NCBI RefSeq assembly: GCF_014356525.2
Contig: NC_052507.1
Span: forward strand, 41,848,097 to 41,912,096
Direction of reading: 5' to 3'
Length of the DNA stretch: 64,000 bases
Source: Nilaparvata lugens
Lineage: Eukaryota; Arthropoda; Insecta; Hemiptera; Delphacidae
Part shown: positions 44,960 through 57,080 of the stretch, one piece after another
How the letters are laid out: each line of letters begins with the position of its first letter
How positions within the stretch are numbered: position 1 is the stretch's first letter
The notes under the pieces: generated by a model
Seen by the model: the letters and a program-made list of their open reading frames with translations, nothing else
The model's database searches: none
What the model was told of the DNA's origin: nothing
Position numbers and translations under genes: made by a program

Positions 44960-46897
44960 AAAAATAATTAATAAATTGATAAACAAAAAAATTAGCAATA
45001 GCTCCATGAGTTATGAGCCCCGAAATGTAGATCTCGCCCAAGTTCTAAATTGTATAGAAATATTCAACTCAACCTGTAAAACTCCTAAAAGTAGAGTAAA
45101 TCTTGTATATAATTTTGGTGAACATGTAGATGTAATGATAAGTTTTGTTAATTTAAGTAAGGGTAACTTTAAAACATCCAAGGGTTTCGCAGCTCTGACA
45201 AGAAAAACTAAATTTACACATGAAGAATGTATACAACTTGACCAATTAAAAAATACTAATATAAAACTCTTTCAAAATCTTGTAAATAATGATCCATTAT
45301 TATTGATAGAATGTACCAAAGAAATTGAGCTCAACTTTTTTTCAATTTTCAAAACCTTAAACAAATGGGCTGAAACAAATTATCCATGTTGGTGTTGATT
45401 GTTGGTGTTGATTGTTTCAATGATTTTCTTGAGATGACTGCCACTAGTCTATTGAGTAATGTGCTGGAGGCGGATAGTCTTAGATTTGTATTCGCGTACC
45501 GTGGCTATTGTGAACTTAAATTCCTCAACATCCCTGATGCTTCTGATAGTTCAAAATGTCCACCTGAAACCCCATTAGGATTTTTCCCGGGCTATACAAA
45601 ACTCGAAGTTTACTTAAACTCTATGATAGAACTTTGTCACATTATTCAAAAGACTGATACAGAAAATGCGAAGATATACAAACAACTTCTCTCAACAATA
45701 ACACAATCCAACATTGCAAGCTCGAACGGAGAAATTATGAATGTTTTGAAAGGGAGTATGAATATTTACGATAATACAATAAAGCGTTTTCTTTTCAGAA
45801 CAAACTTAGTTTACACAACGGGGTTTTGCTTGGAAGAGGGAGGGAAGTACGTAAAATTCCAGCCCCACCAATCAAGATTTGAAACTATGGAAAGATACGT
45901 CCTGGTGACCAAAGATACAATACTTATGCTTAATGGCAAATTATTAGCGAATATAAATAAATTAAACTTTAAGGATTGTAAGTTACCCAATATTAAATGA
46001 TATGACGGAGTACCTGGTTGTGGGAAATCCTACTTCATAGTTTCTAAGCATGATCCTGGAAGAGACCTTGTCTTTAGTCAAACACGAGCTGGCATGAAAT
46101 CTATTTGTGAAGAAGTGGTTAGGATGCATGATATCGATGATGAAAGGAGCATATACTTAGATTATAGAACTGTGGGATCTTACATTATAAATAGCTCGGG
46201 TGAAAAAACGTATGAAAGAGTTTTCATTGATAAAGTATTATTAATGCATGCTGGTTACATAGCTGAATTGAGTAAAGCACAAGAAATAATTGTAGTTGGT
46301 GACTCACAACAGTTACCTTACATTGAGAGAAGCTCCTTGGAAACGAAATGGCATGAAATGTGTGGCTTGTGTGAGCCGTATGCATACCTTTCAAAAACCC
46401 GCAGATGCCCACTAGATGTTTGCTATGCACTTTCCCCCCCCCCCACTATAACATCATCGCTATGCTAAATAGTAAAATCTCATCCATACTTCCGACACAC
46501 AGATTAGGTGAACATCATTTTATATTCTCGGAGACCCTTTTTTTGACCTTCACACAGGAGGAGAAACAAAGAGTAGCTGAAGCACTAAATTGGGGAGAAA
46601 ATACTTGGAAAGGATGGAAACTTCATACTATTCACGAAGCGCAAGGACTAACATCTAAAAACGTAGTATTAATTAGAGTAGATTACCGGAACAGAGACAT
46701 TTTTATAACAGTATCCAACATGCAATAGTTGCTCTTTCACGCCACACCAATACTTTCAGATATTTAACTACGAGTGTAGAAAAAGATATGCAATAGACAA
46801 ACTCATTGATAAATTAAGAACAACAAATGAAACTGATCTTGAAAAGTGGAACAGGGATAGATTATGCATGCTTGATAACAGACTTGATCATGGCTGA
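44949..46897 (+). pseudogene. H2 ORF2: SF1 helicase, inactivated
   Basis: Begins at ATG 44949 inside ORF1 and ends at TGA 46895-46897 inside the ORF3 start, as in H1. It shares the NFGEHVDVMISF block. Breaks: a slippage duplication of GTTGGTGTTGATT near 45387-45412 shifts the frame; an in-frame TGA at 45998-46000 sits just before GVPGCGKS (46007-46030); an 11-C run (46434-46444) shifts the frame after motif IV; another shift lies near 46710. The motif II acid pair has become D-K (lysine codon 46232-46234), which should abolish NTP hydrolysis. Motif III (GDSQQLPY) and motif V (HEAQG) remain readable. Confidence 0.9.
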
Positions 46898-48063
46898 TAT
46901 TGATGAAATTCTTACTTTGCTGGAAATTGATAACATCACTCCTGAAATCGATGAATATATCAATTATTATGTTCCTTCAATAAATGGAAAAAATATTGAA
47001 TTCTTAAATATCTTCTCGACTAATATCCGCAGCCTTCATGCAAATTTCAATCAGTTAATCTGTTGTATAAACAGCTTAAAAACAGATATCCATGTAATAG
47101 TTCTTACTGAAACTTGGCTAACCGAGAACATTCCATTTACTTACAAGATCCCAGGTTACACCGAAGTAAATAAATATTTGAAAATTAACAAATGCGACGG
47201 TCTGTGCATTTATATTAGAGATAATATTGATGTCAGTGTGATCGCTTGTGACATTGTTGATGCAAACTCGTTGTGCTTTGACTTGAAAACACCAAATGAT
47301 AAAATGTTCAGAGTTATAGGAATTTATAGATCACCCATTAATCATAACACCGAGAATTTTGTCAACAGCCTAAACCATTTCCTTGACAATATACCCAATT
47401 CAATGAGTGTTTGTATGGTTGGTGATATTAATATAAATATTCAATCAACTAGGTCTAGTATACAGGTTCAGGAATACATGCATATTTTAATGAGCAAAGG
47501 CTTTAAATCTCATATAAATAGAAGTACTAGAGTATCAACCACATCTGAATCGTGCATAGATCATATCTTTTTCAAAAACACAAATAGCAATTTCAGCTTT
47601 ATATTTGGGAACATCTTCAAGAAAACAATAAAGGATCATTATTCGGTTCTATCACATTTAGGTAATGAACGGAATCCCGAAACCACTTCAAATAGAAATA
47701 TGCCTGCAAACAGCATAAAAATATCTTACAACTACAGACTTCTTGCTGAAAAATTGGAAAAAGAAAACTGGAATACAATTTTTGGAAATGAAGATATAGA
47801 TATACTTGTTGAAAAGTTTGTGGAACGGTTAAATGGCATTATTAATTCAGTCAAAACTGGGATAAACATTCCTCGTCAAAATCGCCCTTTGAAGCCTTGG
47901 ATAACGCAAGGAATAATAAGATCAATTACTATACGGGATAGAATGCATGGTAGAATAAGGAAAGGTCCTGCAAATGCTGATTCAATAAATGAATACAGAA
48001 TTTATCGGAACACATTGAATAGGCTCATAAGTGAAGCGAAGGAGAAATATTATAAAGTTAAAA
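46890..48063 (+). pseudogene. H2 ORF3, endonuclease part
   Basis: ATG at 46890 in ATGGCTGA. The endonuclease reads through without a stop: NIRSLHANFNQ near 47020, LTETWL near 47104, GDIN near 47421, DHIF near 47560 and KDHYSVLSHL near 47630. The GDMN of H1 is GDIN here, the usual variation. The homology stops near 48063, where a foreign LTR-element segment interrupts the ORF before the RT, so the ORF-level product is truncated. Confidence 0.88.
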
Positions 48064-50261
48064 AGGTTAGTTCCTGTTGGAAGAAACAGTGATTTGTCTT
48101 CTGGGATATCACGGCCTGTCTACAAGAGGCTACTGTGTGCAAGAGTGATGGGGCCATTCCATCTATGCCCCACTCCCGATGACATCATTGCTACTGCTGA
48201 TGTGATGTCCACTGTTCCGGGAGGATGCTGACTTCCTGATGTCGCTGAGGCCAGTGAACAGCTGACTGGCTTCCGACTGCCAGAACAGACCTACAGCTGT
48301 ATTGCAGTTTGTGCTGATGTCAACCACCTACCACAGGCTGAGATGTCTGGGTACTACCGTCGGGTGCATAGGTGCATCTCTTCGACCACCCCCATCCATA
48401 TTGAAAGGCTGTTCCAGGTCCCAGCTCCAGGCTTGATGTCGACCAGATAATAGTGTCAAGTGTTAGTGTGAAAGCAAATTAAGAGTGAATGAAATTTTGG
48501 TGAAATCGTCTTTTTTAGGGGAGGGGGTAATGTAATAGTGTGATATTGAGAGGGTATTATTGTAGTTGTTTTTGTGTTTCTTATATTGTTTTTCAGGTTT
48601 TTGAACTGAAATGAACTTTGATTCTAACTGTTTGTTGAACCCTGCGTTTTTAGTGTGAGAATTGACTCTGTCTTGTTTGAATTTGCTAACTTGTTGCTTA
48701 GTTGTCGAAATTAAAGCAACTTTCGTGCATTTTTCAAATGCAGTTTCAATTTCTTGTCGAAAAAGCCACTGTATTTGAAAATTGTACGAGCATTGACCTT
48801 TTTGCAGCTTTGGCTTTTCCACTGGAAGTTATGCTCAACGCTCGTGGAGGGGGAATAATTTTCAGTGAAAAGGCCACAGTTGGAATTGAGACATAACTGG
48901 GAAAACATGTAACTGTAACGGTGTGCGAGCCTTGGTCCTCTGATTGGGCCCATTTCCCATTCAGAGGGACAATTTGTTAAGTTTTCTGTTATCAGTAATT
49001 TTTATGTAGTTAAATAGGCAACCAAATTTTATATAGTTAGTAGGAGTAGAATCAGAAAATTATTTGTGCGTGTGAGTTCAAGTTTAGTGAGTTTTATTAA
49101 AGAGTATGTGAGTCCAAGTTTGAATATTGTTAAAATGGTGAGTGCCGAACTTTGGTTGTTTTTCTTATTAAGCTCATAATTTAATTTCATAGAATGACCG
49201 AGGCCCTAATTTAAATGCAGAAAGTTAGCAGGTTCCCAAAATGTATAGAAAAAAAATTGAGTATGTCTTCTTGACCTGAATCGATTGCTGAATAACTTTG
49301 TTCTCTTTGAAAATTTGACATGATTTCTATTGATACGTTAATGAGTTCAATTAAACTGAGGTTGAATTTTGAAAAGTATTTTTCATTGAAGTTCCTGGCT
49401 CGTAGTTTATGTTTGCTAGAATATGTGACAATGATGATAATCTGTGCATTTGAATGAACGAATCCACTAAAAGCTCCCAACCAATCAAGGATTCAAATAG
49501 AGATTTGATAGCATAATTTTGGTAAATATTATAGAAGAGAATAAACAACCCCCTCCGTATACATTGGTGCGCAGCGGTGGTATAGACTGCAAAAATGTCT
49601 ATCAAACCACATGTATTTTTATATATTTCATATTTGGAAGATTAATAAATAGAGACTAATATATGTCACCGGTTACAGAAATGATTTCAGGTGTGGTGTA
49701 GGGTTTAAAAATACCTCCACCGGTTCTAGAGTACTTAGAATTGTTGTAAACACAAAATCATCATAAAAAATCAGTTGAACGTCCATTCTATTGCTGAGTC
49801 TTCTACTTTGATTGAGGGAATTTTCCTGTATTCTGTCCTTGTTAGTTCTATTCCTTTCTCGTTCTATTGAGGGAAATTATTGTCGTCCCCACCACGTCCT
49901 TTGTAATTTGGTAATTTTTATTGCATAATATTACCAGCCCTGATACCTTTTTTGATCCTGATTCGGTCAACTTGGAGACCTGAACAGGAGACCGATTTTA
50001 GATTCTTAGAGTACAGACATGTTTTCTGAGCTTAATTATTTATTGACCTGATTCAATAATGTCTTTTCCAGACAGTTTTTTATTCTCTCCTGGAGACTAA
50101 AATTATATTATTGGGAATCATTCATCCCATCAGTTTGAAATCGCTAATCCGTTTATTAAATTATTAATGACCTAGTTAATTCCCATTCAGAGCGGTTGAC
50201 TGCTGCACTTTATTATTATTGTAGGCTATGGATTAGTGACAGTTGAAAACCCATTTGAGGG

Positions 50262-50393
<132 letters not shown>

Positions 50394-50684
50394 TCTTGAA
50401 TACTCATTCGAGGATCATGCTGTAAATATGCCTTGCTGTCGAACGAGGGCTTACGAATTTGCCGACCGAGATGGCCGGTGATATCAGACATCTGTCCTTG
50501 CCGTGCAGGGCTGAAAGACGATCTTCGATCTGACGCCACTAGCCCGATGCCTGGAGGCCATCACCCTTCATCCTCATCCATCACCCTTTGGACACTCACC
50601 CTTTGGACACCGGACTCGAGGACGACAGATCTTAGATAAGTACTTGATACCCCCACTACAATATCAGATGTGCCCCGTAAATTT

Positions 50685-50800
50685 GGTCTCTTAAAGACAT
50701 GTGTATTCGGTCTCTTAAAGACATATTGTATTTGGTCTCTTAAAGTCATATTGTATTTGGTCTCTTAAAGACATGTGTATTCGGTCTCTTAAAGACAGAT
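50685..50800 (+). repeat. Five-copy 24-25-bp tandem repeat
   Basis: Unit GGTCTCTTAAAGACAT followed by 8-9 variable bases, five times in a row. It lies in the putative LTR inserted in H2. GTCTCTTAAAGAC is itself a short inverted repeat. Confidence 0.85.
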
Positions 50801-51019
50801 TGATTATTAGATTATCCATGTAAAGATGTATTTTGTAATATTCTCATTATTATAAGAGCAGTCAGTCAACCGCATATCCATGTTTTAATTCCAAGACCCT
50901 CAAACCACTAGAATGAGGATCACATTATTGATCAGATCAAAATCCGCAGATCTCAGGGTCTAGCACAATTTCAACAACTAAGCCTTCTCCGACAAAATCA
51001 TTTGTCACCAGGAGTTCGG

Positions 51020-52349
51020 TTTCAGAGGCTGAATGACTTTTTTACCAATGTTGGTGGAAGACAGGCTATAGCTTTGAACAATGAACTAGGGAATTCTTCC
51101 AACTTTGATCACAACAACGATATAACTGAAACACCTCTACTGAATTCTTTCTTCATGAGACCAACAGATTCTAAAGAAATTAAAGAGACAATAAAAGAGC
51201 TGAAGAATAATTGCGCCCCAGGAATGGATAATCTCAATAACACAGTACTCAAGCAAATAGGCCACACTATTTCACAACCACTAGCCACGATTTTCAATAA
51301 ATGTTTCGAGCAAGGCTACTTCCCCAAACACTTCAAAAAAGCCAAAATAAAACCTCTCTTCAAGCAAGGAGATCCATCAAATCCTGGCAATTACAGGCCA
51401 ATCAGTCTTATCAGTAATCTGGCAAAAAATTATGGAAAAGATTATAAAGAAGAGATTAGTCCTGTTTTTGAGCAAACATAAATTAATAAATGAAAATCGA
51501 TTTGGATTTCAGGCTGAGAAGAGTATGGAAGATGCATTAATTAAATTTGCTAATACTGTTTCACAAAACCTGAATTCCAATTACAAATCTATAGCGGTTT
51601 TCTTGGATATCAAAAAAGCTTTTGATACTATTCTACATTACTCCCTTTACAATAAACTCGAGAAATATGGCTTCAGGGGAATTCTTCTAGAATTAATTAA
51701 AAGCTATTTGAGAGATAGAACACAGTCTTTTACAATAAATGGATGTACTGATACCTCTAAAATGACCTCTTATGGGTTGCCTCAGGGAACTGTACTTTCA
51801 CCAATCCTTTTTATTATATATGTGAATGATTTACTGAGCCTGAAACTAAAAAACTCAACAACTATATCATTCGCAGATGACACTGCAGCTGTTTTCTATG
51901 GAAAATTGTGGATCGCAGCTCTTGAAATTGCAGAACAGAATTGTTTTCTCTCATTAAAAAATGGTTGGACAAAAACACTTTGAGCTTGAACATTGATAAA
52001 ACCAATTACATCACCTTTGCACTCAATACAACTGGTAAACCCGACGAAAATATGAATCTGAGACTACATTCAAACTGCAACATGAACTTCAATAACTGCA
52101 CTTGTCCCATAATAAAAAGAGTAACAAGCACAAAATTTATCTAGGCGTCATAATAGATGAATATTTGAAGTGGGACATCCATAACAAATTTTTATGCAAA
52201 AGAATCAGATATCTTTCTTATAAATTCTACGAAGAAAAAAAAATTCTAAACTCAAGTCATCTTAAAATGGTATACTTTGCACTGGTACAGTCCATAATTC
52301 AGTATGGTATTGCACTGGTACAGTCCATAATTCAGTATGGTATTTCAGT
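51020..52349 (+). pseudogene. H2 ORF3, reverse transcriptase part
   Basis: Matches the H1 RT from LNDFFTNVG onward: NYRPISLI near 51390, AVFLDIKKAFDTI near 51594, GLPQGTVLSP near 51776 and FADDTA near 51868. Frame shifts near 51428 (A run) and about 51940 and 52130. A 33-bp in-frame tandem duplication lies at 52279-52311 and 52312-52344. Homology ends at about 52349, where the inverted R-family repeat begins, so the C-terminus and 3' UTR are missing. Confidence 0.88.
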
Positions 52350-52690
52350 ACGTCATAATCTTTTAGGTTATTTAGACAAAAAAGAATTAAAATAAAAAAT
52401 ACTTGGATAATTTCTTGATATTCAGATAACCTAAGATTTGCTAGAGCTATGACCTTCCAGTTTTGCTTTCGGAAGTGCCTAATAAACAATTATTCTCAAA
52501 TATATTATATATTGTTTTATTTTTCTGTGTGGCGAAAAATAGTGTTCGCACCACGGGCAAAAATGTTTCTCCAGCTCTCAATCTTTTCTAGTCCTCGGCC
52601 TACGGCCTCGGACTTGAAAACCGATTTCGAGCCGGAAAAGTCTCATTTTCGGCCCTAGATGCGAAATATACCATTACAGCCCTAGGGCAA
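52350..52690 (-). repeat. R-family interspersed repeat, copy 3 (inverted)
   Basis: The reverse complement matches copy 1 closely, including the GTCCGAGGCCGTAGGCCGAG palindromic block and GGCCCTAG. Forms the right flank of H2. Confidence 0.7.
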
Positions 52691-53110
52691 AGACGTTAAA
52701 GAGGTATAGACCCACAATGCCCATGCCTTCTCTTACTTGAAATAGAAGGCTGCCATTGAGGTATTTCAGCGTGAGAAATTAAAACTTCATAGGGGAGAGA
52801 ATGCTGTTTTGGCGCTGCAATACAGTTTAATATTAGGCTGTTTAACTCATTTCTTCGAAATGAGATTACATTATTCGTATTATTGTATAAAAATGAATTT
52901 TTAATAACCTGGGTTAGTAGACTTACCTAGGCTACCAGGCCTAGGTAACAACTAACCTGGGCCTTATTACAATCAATTTATTTGAACTCAACCTGCAAAA
53001 ATTAAATATGAGTGGTTGCAGAGTTTCAAACTATCATAAATGAATAACAAGTTGACAATTAAAATTAGTCTCAAGTATTATTAAACGAATGGCTGAATGT
53101 ATTTGTTTTG

Positions 53111-53329
53111 TATAGTGAGGTCCACGTTATAATGACAGTATTTGATCAATTCTGGTTTTGCTATCCTTGTCTATCATTCGACAAAGCCGGTGGTACTATA
53201 TTTTTCTAGGTCCACAACGATGACAATTATGTTTTTGACAGTGTAGAAATATAATTAATTAATTCAGAGAATCGGCATCGCTTTTCTTCTATCTTTATCC
53301 CCTGCCATTATATCGTGGACCACACTCTA
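53111..53329. mobile_element. MITE, about 217 bp, complete
   Basis: Same family as 41837-42055: TATAGTGAGGTCCACGTTAT at the left, inverted GTGGACCACACTCTA at the right. Internal sequence matches the arms of the fold-back at 19860-20470 (TGCTATCCTTGT, GTGTAGAAAT). Confidence 0.75.
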
Positions 53330-53635
53330 GTTACCTGTGATACGAAATTTAGACAGTTCTATTTGATCTATTGCTATAATTTATAGCTGAACAAAACTTT
53401 GTGATTGTTGGTAATCTAACCAGCTATGTCTCCAGCGTTTCTATGTAACCAGAATTTATGAAAATTTCAAATAATTTAATAATTATAATATTGATTAATC
53501 CAGCATCCACGAACAAATCACCACTTATGGGATTGTAATAATCTTCCAGGTTGACCCCTCAATGGCTGATTTCCACATGTTCAATTCCAAGTAAGACACT
53601 AGCGCTGCATGTGAGTCTATACATCTTTAAGGTCT

Positions 53636-53755
53636 TTGCCCTAGGGCCGTTAAAATTTTACCGACCTGGTCAGAAAACAATCACTTTCGGCCTCCATATG
53701 ACGCACGAAAACCAGCTCATTACATCCAAGTGGGGCGAAAAATAGATTATCGCCT
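53636..53755 (+). repeat. R-family repeat, 5' fragment
   Basis: GCCCTAGGGCCG followed by CAATCACTTTCGGCCTCCAT, matching the first about 115 bp of copy 2. Confidence 0.65.
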
Positions 53756-53951
53756 GCTCCTCACAAAACAACTGTTTCATGTTGAGTTTTCAGTTTGTAA
53801 AGAAGAACTTTAAAAGCGGTTGTAGAAAGAAAATATTTTCTAGTAAGAAAGTTGGAGAAAATGCGTTCCTACCCAATACACTTGGATTTAGTACTTTTAT
53901 TTGAAGTGAAAAGTAAGTGGAAGTAGCTTGTATGTAAATGATAAGTACCTA

Positions 53952-54883
53952 TTAAGCTGCGTTTACACCGGAGTTGATAACATGAGTTTTATTAATAAAA
54001 AGTTGTCAACTTGACTGAATCGACAAAAAATTCTCTTGAAAAAAGTTGATAGCTCGTGTTTTCAACAGGAAATTCCTTGTTATTAACAAAATTTATGCTA
54101 TCCATCGAGAGTCGGTAAGTTTATTTGTTAATAACAGGTTACTATCTTCCCCGCAACACCCTCGTCAAGCATCCCTACCCTACAACTACAGCTGTTCCCT
54201 ACTAACTACAGCTGCAGACAAAACACGTGACAAAGTTATTAACATTTTGTTGATAACAAAACTAGCAGTGAAAAGAAAATGTTATTAACTTATGATGAAA
54301 ACTTTTGTTCTAAACGCATTATAATTTAGTTACATTAGCTCAAATGAAGATCATTATTTTAATGATCACACACATGTTTCAATTCAAATTTGAAGACAAT
54401 AATCTCTTTTCTGTATAGGGCTACTTGTAATATAAATATAAAGAAAATAAAAATCTCAGTACCCTTTTTTTGAAATATTTTATCACAACATGTTTCGGAC
54501 ATTTATGCCATTTTCAAGTGATATGAAGTGAAGTAGTATTTATTTATTTACTTCATATCACTTGAAAATGGCATAAATGGCCGAAACATGTTGTGATAAA
54601 ATATTTCAAAAAAAGGGTACTGAGATTTTTATTCTCTTTATATTTTTATTGAAGACAATTTTTTGCTTTTTATTCCGGCTGTTATATCATATGAATAGTC
54701 TCGTTAAATAAAATCATATGGAAGTCAATTATATTGATTACAAGATCTTGGTAATAACAAGTAATTTTCTGTTAGAAACATGAGTTATTAACTTTTGTAA
54801 AGAGCAATTTTTGACGATTCAGTCAAGTTAATAACTTTTTGTTAATAACTCGTGTTATTAACTCCGGTGTAAACGCAGCTTAA
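53952..54883. mobile_element. TTAA-bounded TIR element with nested palindrome
   Basis: Ends TTAAGCTGCGTTTACACCGG and the reverse complement, with TIRs of about 120 bp. Flanking TTAA at both ends could be the target site. Internal DNA encodes nothing recognisable. A second, tighter palindrome (54431-54648) sits inside, perhaps a later insertion. Confidence 0.75.
54431..54648. repeat. Near-perfect palindrome, about 100-bp arms, about 20-bp loop
   Basis: Left arm 54431-54529 and right arm 54549-54648 are inverted copies with very few mismatches (for example CATTTATGCCATTTTCAAGT and its complement). A transcript across it would form a long hairpin. Confidence 0.85.
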
Positions 54884-54996
54884 AACTTCTATTGGCACAA
54901 TAGAATAAAAAAAACAATGACTTCTGCTTAGCAATCACGAGAATGCTTTAAATACATAACACTTGCATTCAAGTAGGTATATCAGCACATGACCTC

Positions 54997-55782
54997 TGCC
55001 GTGCTACCAATTTTTCCTTAAACGGTTGGAATAGCATTTAACACCTATCAACCTAAGGATAGTTGTCGGCTCCAATGAAATAGATTCTTGATAAATTGTG
55101 AATGGATCTATTGCCTATGAATGAGAAATCCAGTTTTCAGAGCAAATTAACTTATAATCTTCAGATGAATTTATACAAATACACAAAGAACTATATCTTA
55201 AGCCTAATTATTTTTAGAGTAACTACGAACTAAAATACTTATCTAGTTTACAGTTGAAAAACAGTGGCTATTGGCTTGAAGACACAAATTAACTAAATCT
55301 TAACAAAATAGAACACAAAAATTTGTATAAAACTCAATTTAAAACATTAATAAACGAAAATGATTCAGAGCAAAATTTTACAACAACACTCCTAGCCAGC
55401 CATTTTTCTAGAGAGGGCCTAACAGGAGAAAACCTAAGTTACAAGTCAGAGAGCCAACGCCTCCAACATTACAGACACGTCACCAAAATATTATAACTTA
55501 CAAGTTTAGAATTCACATTCTACATCTGTTCTCAATAAAACTTTATTTTGAAACTATTATTTTAAATTTTTATATATATCTCGATTTAAATAAACCATTT
55601 ATCTAGTAATTTTGTTAACCCTGCCTCGGTGACACCATGGAACAATGCAACAAACATTTACGATAATAAATTCTCCGTCAAAAAGTTTGTCCGTCTATTG
55701 ATGACTCTGATATTTACTATAAAGTTCCATAGATCTCGAATTGAAGATTCGATTCAAATGTGAGAAAAAATGTAATATTACA
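54997..55782 (-). repeat. 3' LTR (element orientation)
   Basis: 786 bp. Compared with 59850-60635 I see one A/G difference near 55430 and one C/T difference near 55675. Confidence 0.88.
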
Positions 55783-56395
55783 AATACCCCCCTCTTGACA
55801 TAAAAAAATTTTACTGTTTGAAAATTTAAAGAAAAAATTTACATTGACCCTAATGAAAATTGTTGAAATTTAAATTTGAGAACAGTAACAATTTTTTCTA
55901 GAAAAACATTACATGTCATCCTATAATTGAAAATTATTATAAAAATTCATCAATAGCATTTGTTATATGTTTCCAAACAATATTTCAAAGTATAGAATAT
56001 CAAAATTACTTTTGATTTAGCTTTATAATTTAAAGGAAAATATCTCAACAGAAAGTTTAATATGTAAAGAATAGTTTTTTGAAATTGCACATAAATTTAA
56101 TAGATAGAAAAATTCAATTTTTTATTGCAAAAAAAAAAAAATTAGTATGTTGAATGAAAAATTTATTATTTTTATTATTATTTTTTTTTTAAATGAATTG
56201 ATGAATTGTTACATTTAATTTTCACATAAAATTTCAATAAATCAAAAAATGTTCATTTCTTTCACTATTGACGCGGTTGATTTTATTGATGCACATTTTG
56301 GAAAACAGTCCGTTAAGGCACTCAGTATGATTTTCAGTTAAGTGTGACTCCAATGTGATGACGTTAGTGTTGGGCTGATCTGGATGCACGTAGTG

Positions 56396-56555
56396 TTGGG
56401 CTGATACTTGTAGTCGACTGATGCATATCAAACTCGATACAGGTGACATCTCAGTTAGCATTGCCTCATGCTTGTAGTAGACGGCTGCATACCAAACTCG
56501 ATACAGGTGACATCTCAGTTAGCATTGCCTCATGTTTGTAGTAGACGGCTGCATA
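56396..56555 (+). repeat. About 65-bp tandem repeat, two and a half copies
   Basis: Unit contains AACTCGATACAGGTGACATC and GCATTGCCTCATG. Directly adjoins the GGCATT minisatellite. Confidence 0.75.
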
Positions 56556-56559
56556 CTGC

Positions 56560-57080
56560 TTTGGCATCGGCGTTGATACTGGCATTGGCGCAGGCATTGG
56601 CATTGGCGCAGGCATTGGCATTGGCATTGGCGCAGGCATCGGCGTTGATTTTTGTTGTTGGCATCAGCATTGGCGCAGGCATTGGCGTAGCTATTGGTAT
56701 TGGCATCAGCATTGGCGCGGATTTTGGCATTGGCGCAGGCATTGGCGTAGCTATTGGCATTGGCGCAGGCATTGACATCAGCACAGGCATCGGCGTAGAT
56801 TTTGGCATTTTGGCGTAGTTATTAGTGTTGATATTGGCGTAGTTATTAGTGTAGGCATCAGCATTGGCGCAGATTTTGGCATTGGCGCAGGCATTGGCGT
56901 AGCTATTGGCATTGGCGTATATTTTTGTTGTTGGCATCAGCGTTGGCGCAGGCATTGGCGTAGCTATTGGCATCAGCATTGGCGCAGATTTTGGCATTGG
57001 CGCAGGCATTGGCGTAGTTATTAGTGTAGGCATCAGCGTAGATTTTGGCGTAGTTATTGGTGTAGATATTGGCGTAGATA
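56560..57080 (+). repeat. GGCATTGGCGCA/GGCGTAGCTATT minisatellite
   Basis: A 6-bp-based array (GGCATT, GGCGCA, GGCGTA, GCTATT) with 18-36-bp higher-order units. It keeps frames open on both strands, giving Gly-Ile/Ala-rich or Pro-Met/Asn-Ala-rich strings that I do not treat as proteins. Confidence 0.85.

Noticed and set aside
53952..54883. Calling the TTAA element piggyBac
   Set aside because: TTAA alone is not enough: the TIR does not read like the piggyBac terminus I know and no transposase is present.
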